A stretch of DNA of 64,000 bases, taken from positions 17,058 to 81,057 of the forward strand of contig QRDG01000833.1 in assembly GCA_012064385.1 (NCBI GenBank), written 5' to 3'. Within the stretch, counting starts at the first letter, position 1. Each line of letters starts with the position of its first letter. A program made the translations under genes and the position numbers. This document shows, piece by piece, positions 57,400-64,000 of this stretch. The stretch is from Puccinellia tenuiflora. Its lineage: Eukaryota > Streptophyta > Magnoliopsida > Poales > Poaceae. The notes under the pieces were generated by a model. It was not told where the DNA came from. It worked only from the letters and a program-made list of their open reading frames with translations, and searched no databases.

Positions 57400-60300
57400 A
57401 ATCTACACACCAAGTTCACCAAGTTACCCCCAATTTTTGGCAGCAATGGCCAAGGCAATCAGTATAGTCCTACCTCATTCTCACTATAGACACTATTTTT
57501 GGCATATGAATCAAAATTCTTGCAAGCACCTTGCTAGAGTTGTTCCAATATAAGAAGTTCAATGTCGATTTTCAACATTGCATCTATGACATAGAGGAAA
57601 AAGATGAATTTGTGAGTGCACGAGATGGGATAATAGATAGGTATGGACTACGTGAGAATGCTTGGCTTCAAAGGTGGTTTGAGAAAAGGGAGCATTAGGC
57701 ACTAGTGTATGGCATAAATACATTCTTTGCCCACATGAGTACTACCCAGAGAATGGACAATGAACATAAGAGATACATTAGTATTGGCATGCTTTTTTCC
57801 ATCATTTGAGAGGATAGTTGCAGATATATTTTTTGAAAAGGTTTGTGTGACTTCAAAGCAACACAAACTACATCCGTGCTACTTATATGTCAAAGCAGGC
57901 TGCAACTGTTGGAGATATGCCCAAGAGCCAACAATAAAGATTATTATTTATCATATTTCCCGTCATGATAAATGTTTATTATCCGTGCTAGAATTGTATT
58001 AATCGGAAAACAAATACATGTGCGTAATATAAACGAAAAGGTGTCCCTAGTTTGCCTCTTATAACTAGTTCGTTTGATCAAGTGTTGTTTAGAAGTTTCC
58101 TAACCAAAGGATTGATGAATCACTTGAAAACGGAATTATGTCATAGGAGATGATATAATGGACATACCCAATAATTATAGATGTCAAATATAGTTTTCTT
58201 AGACCATGAGATTATGTTACTCCCGCTTACCGGAGGAATACTTTGTGGATATCAAACATCACTTCATAACTGGGTGATTATATAGGTGGCTTTTAGGTGT
58301 CTCCAATGGTAGGTTGTTGAGTCACATGAATCAAGACTGGAATTTGTCCGTCCAACCGTTGATAGATATCTCTGGGCCCTCTCGGCAGCATATCATCCAA
58401 ACGCTTGCAAGCATATGACTAAGTAGCTAGTCATAACGGATTCCTATCCTATGGAACGAGTAAAGAGAACTTGTCGGAAACGAGATTAATCGGATATGGA
58501 GATATGAGTGATTAAGTCTCGGACAAGTAAAATATCGTGAGACAAAAGGGAATCGTATATGGATTAATTGAATCCCGGATATAAGTGGTTCAACCAGTAA
58601 AGTACTTCGTTGAATATGTAGGAATTAATATGGACATCCCGGTCCCGCTATTAATATGGACATATTCATAGCAAATAAAGTTTTGTAATATATTCATATG
58701 AGATTATGAATAGAGATTCCACAATGTGAGACTAAAAGGGACAAACCAATGTGTTTGGTTGTGTTATGTATTTTAGTGGTTTTAAATCGTGAAATGGTTT
58801 CATGGATAAAAGAATTGTTGGAATAAATTTAGAAAGCTTAAGCCTTGCATGTTTTATGTATCAAGTGGCACATATGTAAAGTGCTATGTTGGTTAAAACT
58901 TGACACATAAAAAGGTTTTGATGATGGTGATCATTGAATTTTGGTTTAACTTGTCTAAAGAGATGTAGGTTTCAAGAATATGAATTTTGTCAAAGATTGC
59001 AAAATAATATTCATGATTTACCTTGTCATGTTTAGGAAACAAGACATACTTACATAACTACAAAAGAAGAAATAGAAATTTTAAATACGAAAGTGACTAA
59101 GAGTCATTCTACTTTAAGTTTAAATCATAAAAGTAATCGTTACTTGATTTGTGAAAAGAATGTTTCACATATTTATTTTGCAAAGTGTTTGCGTGGAATA
59201 AATAAAACTTAGAGCTAGCAAGGTGCTGGCGTTCATATATGAGTTCTCGAATCTTAAAAGTTAAGAGTTTTGGAGGAGTCCAAAGTGTCGAGAAAGTGCA
59301 TAAGAAACTGGTGAGATCTAATTAAGATATGTGGTGACATATATTAAGTTAGAGCAGAAATTAATTTCCATAATCAAAATATGTGGTGACATATGTTTGA
59401 GTGGGACTAGTTGATCATGGTCAAATATAGAGATAACATATTTCTGAGTGGGAGCCATAGTGGTTTTCACAATTTAATATGTGTATGGTGTATATTTGAG
59501 TGGGAGTTTACAACATAGTGTTTGAATGAAATGGAGATTTCATAAATGTTGTGAATGTTGTCATGGACCAATGCATAACTTATGAAGTTAGTTTGAACGT
59601 CAAATGTTCATGTAGATGAATGTATCTATGAAGGATAGATAAGTTTGATAAACATTAAAGTCAGATGTTTAACCTAAATATTTTGAAGGAGTTCAAATAA
59701 AACAAGAGAAGAATGGTTCATCTCATTGTGATATATAGGTGAAACATTGAGTTAGAGAACTCAGTACAAAATTGATGGTTGAAGGATATGTTGGAATTCA
59801 ATATGAATTGTTCATAGGTCTCAACATATAGGAACCATGTGTTTGTATATGACGATAAGTGACCCAAGTTCTTAGTTGTAAGAACATGATGAATGAGGAG
59901 TCATTTTTCATGAATTTGAGATAAATTTAGAAATGGTAGACTTGGTTGAAGTCAGAAAGCCAGGACTAAATTGGAGATCTTTTAGAGTCAAAGCAGCGCA
60001 GCGAAGCATGATCGGAAATATCAAAGTGACAAGGTTCATTGTTGATTTGTTAAGTCTACAACATATAGGAGTATATGATAATTCAAGGATTGAAATAAGA
60101 TATAATATTTTGGTTTGAGAAAGTTGTTTCAAGATTGAGTGAGTTCCAGATGCATATGTTATGAGAAAGTCCTTTGACTAATCATACATATAGGCATAAA
60201 AGGATATGAATATCTCACTCTATAACCAAACATATATATACATTATATGATAATGAGTTTTATCATGGGATGATAGGGAGTTTATCATGAGATGATAAAG

Positions 60301-60486
60301 TAATGTCAAATAGGTGACAGTTACAAATTTTTGCAAAGGACATAAAGAGCTGTAAAGTACAGAGCACGGACAGAACCTCTTCCACAAGCAAACATGATCA
60401 GCACTGAGACTTCATGAGTGAGACTCCATGGGTGTTGGATCGCGGAAATGTAAACTAGATTATTGACTCTAGTGCAAGTGGGAGAC

Positions 60487-62384
60487 TGTTGGGAATATGC
60501 CCTAGAGGCAATATATAAAATGGTTTATTAAGCATATTCACGTTTATGATAATAGTTTATTATCCATGCTATAATTGTATTAAATGGAAACATAATACAT
60601 GTGTGGTATATAAACACCCGGAGTCCCTAGTGAGCCTCTACAGGACTAGTTCGTTGATCAAGAGATAGTTAGAGTTTCCTAACTATGGACTTGTTATAGT
60701 CACTTGATAACGGAGTCATATCATTAGGAGTAATGGTGTGATGGACATGACCCAAATAAAGAGTTGCAATTAATCGTGTCACAAAAGTTTTGTTGTCAAC
60801 ACTTTTAATATGCCAAATATAGTTTCCTTAGACCATGAGATTATATCACTCCCGTTCACCGGAGGAATACTTGTGGACATCAAACGTCACTTCGTAACTG
60901 GGTGATTATAAAGGTGGCTTTCAGGTATCTCTGATGGTGGGTTGTTGGGTGATATGAATCGAGAATGGGATTTGTCCCTCCATGTGACGGAGAAGATATC
61001 TCCAGGCCTTCTTGGTAATATAGCATCAAAGTCTGCAGACATGTGATTAGGTTGTAATCACCGGGATCCTATATTATGGACGAGTAAAGAGAACTTGCCG
61101 GTAACAAGATTAAACTAGACATGGGGATGTCAACGATTATATCTCGGGCAAGTAAAATATCGTGAGACAAAGGGAATCATATATGAGATTAATTGAATCT
61201 CCGGCATCGTGGTTCAATCGAGAAAAGGTTTTCGTTGAGTGTATAGGAATTAATATGGGCATCCCGGTCCCGCTATTAATTATTGATGATCATGTCTATG
61301 CATTCTCGAACCCGTAGGGTCACACACTTAACGTTCCGATGAAATTAGGTTTTGCGATGAATTAAATGATGAAGTGAACGAATGGTGATTCGGAGTCTCG
61401 GATGGGATCCCGGACGTCACGAGAGGTTCCGGAGGAGTCCGGAGAATAAGATTCATATATGGAAAGTGGTTTCCGGAGGTTTCGAAAAGTTCCGGAAATA
61501 TTTCATAGGGTATCGGAAGGTTCCGGAATGTTCTAGAAGGGTCTAGAAGTGGGACCGCATATTTTGTATGGGGCCCACATGGTGCAAAGGGGTGCAGCCA
61601 CCACTTAGGTGGGGCGCACCACCTAGCCCACATGGGCCAATTGGCCTAGGGAAAAGGAGGGGAGTCCCACTCCTAGTTGGACTAGGAGTTGGGCCCTCCA
61701 CCCCTTTAGGAAAGGGGCCCAAGGAGGAGTCCTAGTTGGACTCCAACTTGGGGGGCAAGCAAGGGGGGCCGGCCGGCCCCTGCCCTAACCCTAGCCGGCC
61801 TCCTATAAGGAGGGGAAAGGGGGGGCGCAATACACCTTGAGGCAGCCGCCCCTGCACCCAGCCGCACCCCCCTCTCCCACCTAAACCCTAGCCGCACCCC
61901 TCCTCTCCCGGAGGGCTGCCGCCGCCTCCTCTCACCAAAGGCTGCCGCACCCCCTAGCCCTAGGGGCTGCGCCACCATCTCCTCTCCCTCTCCTCTTGCT
62001 TGGCTTGGCGAAGCCCTGCTCGCGGAGATCATCATCACCGGCACTACCGTCGTGCTGCTGAGATCATCAAGGCCACGTCTTCTCACTTGCGGGATCAAGG
62101 AGTCGACGTCTTCATCGAGCCGTACGTGTGGACGCCGCGGAGGTGCTGCCCGTTGCTGCACTTCACCGGATTGGATTCGAGGATAATACATCTCCTCGCG
62201 ACTAGACGAGTCTAGTTGCGGGGATCGACTAGCCAACCCCTGCACCGACAAAACGCGTTTGTTGATCTTTAAGGGTAAGAGATTGGATCTCACCTTCGCT
62301 ATCTTCATCTAGTAGATCTAGATCCTTGGGGTTTATTCCGCTTGCCGCGTAGAAATTTTTTGTTTTCCATCCGCGACCCCATCA
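60487..62384 (+). repeat. 3' LTR of O
   Basis: 1,898 bp, TGTTGGGAATATGCC..CCCCATCA, closely similar to the N LTR but more diverged in the GC-rich section at about 61,500-61,960. Confidence 0.85.
61516..61548 (+). promoter_or_regulatory. Heat-shock-element array in the O LTR
   Basis: GAA-TTC-GAA-TTC-GAA with two-base spacing, then a mutated GTC and a final GAA. Five consecutive units are perfect. Confidence 0.65.
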
Positions 62385-64000
62385 GTGGGGCCCACCTATG
62401 TATGGGGCCCACATGGACCGAGGGGTGGTGCAGCAGCCCACATGGGCCAGCCGCACCAACACCCAAGGCCCATGCGGCAGGGCCAAAGGGGAGGCGCCCC
62501 AAACCCTAACCCTAGGGCTTGCTTGGGGGCTAAGCCACCCAAGCCGCGCCGACCCTAGGGAGGGGCCGCACCCCACCTGGCCTCCTATATAAGGAGGGCA
62601 GGGCAGGGGTGCCGCAACCCCACATCCTCCCCAAGCTACCGCCCCCTTGCCCTCCTCCTCTCCTCCTCCTCTCCCACAGACGCTTAGGCGAAGCCCTGTC
62701 GGATCTCCACCATATCCACCACCACACCGTCGTCGTGTTGCTGATCTCGCGAGCCTCTCCACCACCTCTTGCAGGATCAAGAACGTGGAGTCTTTATCGA
62801 GCCGTACATGTGGATACTCGGAGGCGTTGCCCGTGCGATGCATCGGATAATACTCTCCTCGCGACTAGACAAGTCTAGTTGCGGGGATCGACTAGCCAAC
62901 CCCTGCCTCGACAAAACACGCTTGGTTTCTTCGAGGGTGAGATTCGATCTCCTTCTTGCTACCACCATCTAGTAGATCGTGATCTTGTTTGGGTTTTATT
63001 CCGCCATCTTTGCGTAGGAAATTTTTGTTTTCTATGTTGCGACCCTTTCAACAACTACATATACTCGTGCAATATCAAGATATTTCAGGAACAAGTACTT
63101 CAGACCCTAAACAAAGACACATTTGTGAGTTAGTTACATAGAGCATAAGGTTTACAAAGTTAATTTTCAGGGCACCCAACTGTGCATGTCGTTAGAGTTT
63201 TACCAGAAGAAGAAAAGATCAACTGCAGTTGTAGAAGTTTGAATTTACATGAATCCTTTTCTCTAATTGCTTAAAGGTACTTGATATTATATTCGTGAAG
63301 AATATATCTTAAAAAGTTGGACAACTGGTGCCAAAGTTTGGACATACAATCAATCACAACTAGCATGAGGACCCAAGAGCAAGAATGTCCACTTTACCCA
63401 AAATGGCTCCTCATGCCGCTAAGCCTGATGAATCATGTGACAAGGCTGCTAGCAAAGCAATTAGCACAAGGTGTGGAGAAAAGCTTGAAAATTAATATTG
63501 TCCTATATTTGGAAAATTATTCTACTTCAAAAGGTACGTGGTAATATCACTACTATTTTACATTTAGTAATGTGAAGCTAAGAGTTTCATTTAGCTTCAT
63601 AGTTTCAGGATTGGAAATCAATTTTGTAGAATGTCCAAACACAACGAGGGGCTTATGAAACCAATAGGTATCAAGACCAAAGGAAAAAGTGTTTGCGGTT
63701 CAAGAAGAACCGTGGTGGCTTCGAGAAAGCAACAAAGACGAAGAAAAGGAACACAATTGCTATTGTACGACTACAACCTCAAAGCACCTCCACGGTATAG
63801 AAAGTCTCACTTGTTTCATATAGTCAATTTAGTTTTGCTAACATTATCTACTATAATTTTCACAGGGTCATTTGGAGTTTATACAAATCAAATGGTACAT
63901 ATCATTATATCAACTACAACCATCTGCTAGGTAATACCGTTTCGATGTCACCGCGGAATCAAAGAATGTTGTCGGAAATCTAACCATACAATACACTAAT

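Larger units (their letters stand above)
58668..62384 (+). mobile_element. 5'-truncated relative of N (element O) inside LTR C
   Basis: It begins abruptly in the non-coding interior corresponding to N position about 41,028 and continues through the polypurine tract into a full 3' LTR at 60487-62384. It has no 5' LTR, primer binding site or gag. The left edge (about 58,662-58,670) shows no LTR end, and C lost about 280 bp at the same place, consistent with a deletion after insertion. Confidence 0.8.
57907..63050 (+). mobile_element. Diverged Copia LTR C inside the FAR1-like pseudogene, itself split
   Basis: The LTR starts TGTTGGAGATATGCCC at 57907 and ends GCGACCCTTTCA at 63050. It is flanked by GCAAC (57902-57906) and ACAAC (63051-63055), a duplication with one change. 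The left part runs to about 58,665 and the right part from 62385; they align to successive parts of the N LTR with about 280 bp missing. No internal domain of its own is seen, so C was probably a solo LTR. Confidence 0.72.
57400..63930 (+). pseudogene. FAR1-related sequence pseudogene, split by LTR elements
   Basis: Left part (about 57,436-57,906): MAKAISIVLPHSHYRHYFWH, then in other frames KKFNVDFQHCIYDIEEKDEF, GLRENAWLQRWFEKREH and TQRMDNEHKRYISI. This is the MULE-type transposase core of FHY3/FAR1 proteins. After the inserted LTRs it resumes at 63051 with YIYSCNIKIFQEQVLQTLN, a CSC segment of a SWIM-like zinc finger (INCSCRSLNL), SMRTQEQECPLYPK and finally LLLYDYNLKAPPR near 63,794. Several stops and frameshifts are present on both sides. 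Intact members are light-signalling transcription factors derived from Mutator transposases. The N-terminal FAR1 DNA-binding domain was not found. Confidence 0.75.

Noticed and set aside
61706..62308. 200-codon minus-strand open frame
   Set aside because: It lies wholly in the GC-rich part of the O LTR, antisense to its promoter region. Frames in the homologous N LTRs are not conserved.
1..64000. tRNA, rRNA and bacterial-type features such as operons, attachment sites or ribosome binding sites
   Set aside because: None seen; TGGTATCAGAGC matches are retroelement primer binding sites and not tRNA genes.

Overview
This window is plant nuclear DNA, almost certainly from a Triticeae grass (wheat, barley, rye or Aegilops group). 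The exons are GC-rich and spliced with GT..AG introns. The proteins are ordinary land-plant families. More than half of the window is transposable elements typical of large grass genomes, with perfect target-site duplications (TSDs) and several levels of nesting. All exon joins come from reading frames and splice sites; no transcript evidence was available.

Layout. 0-10 kb is a gene island: a LINE RNase H scrap, a syntaxin-6 N-domain protein (+), an intronless SWEET sugar transporter (+) and a two-exon RING-H2 E3 ligase (-). 10-17 kb holds a decayed PIF/Harbinger remnant with a NAM-associated domain, a dead LINE with a hAT-like insertion, and a MITE nested inside another MITE. 17-23 kb carries a five-exon BTB-NPH3 (NPY-like) gene (+) and a three-exon CASP-like membrane protein (-). 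23.8-30.2 kb contains a hAT MITE, a 5'-truncated LINE, a 2.47-kb solo LTR, a 30-bp perfect inverted repeat and a complete non-autonomous PIF/Harbinger element. A small conserved plant protein (+) sits at 30.9-31.2 kb.

34,893-53,144 is one LTR retrotransposon in minus orientation ('M'), flanked by GACCC on both sides. It has a gag-only interior with frameshifts before its zinc knuckles. Its 3' LTR is broken by a Copia-type gag-only element ('N', plus orientation, 36,719-44,764). 53.3-54.9 kb holds tandem repeats and a second copy of the inner MITE family. Ribosomal protein eS28 (-) is at 55.3 kb, with a classic telobox/site II promoter and a Stowaway hairpin just upstream. From 57.4 kb to the end lies a FAR1-related pseudogene split by a diverged Copia LTR ('C'), which itself holds a truncated relative of N ('O').

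The host genes look like unrelated single-copy housekeeping, transport, signalling and protein-turnover genes; I see no operon-like or pathway cluster. The most interesting signal is in the LTRs of N and O: an unbroken run of alternating GAA/TTC pentamers that matches a plant heat-shock element and lies about 250 bp upstream of a TATA box. This suggests a stress-responsive, non-autonomous retroelement family. I found no convincing wholly new biological system.
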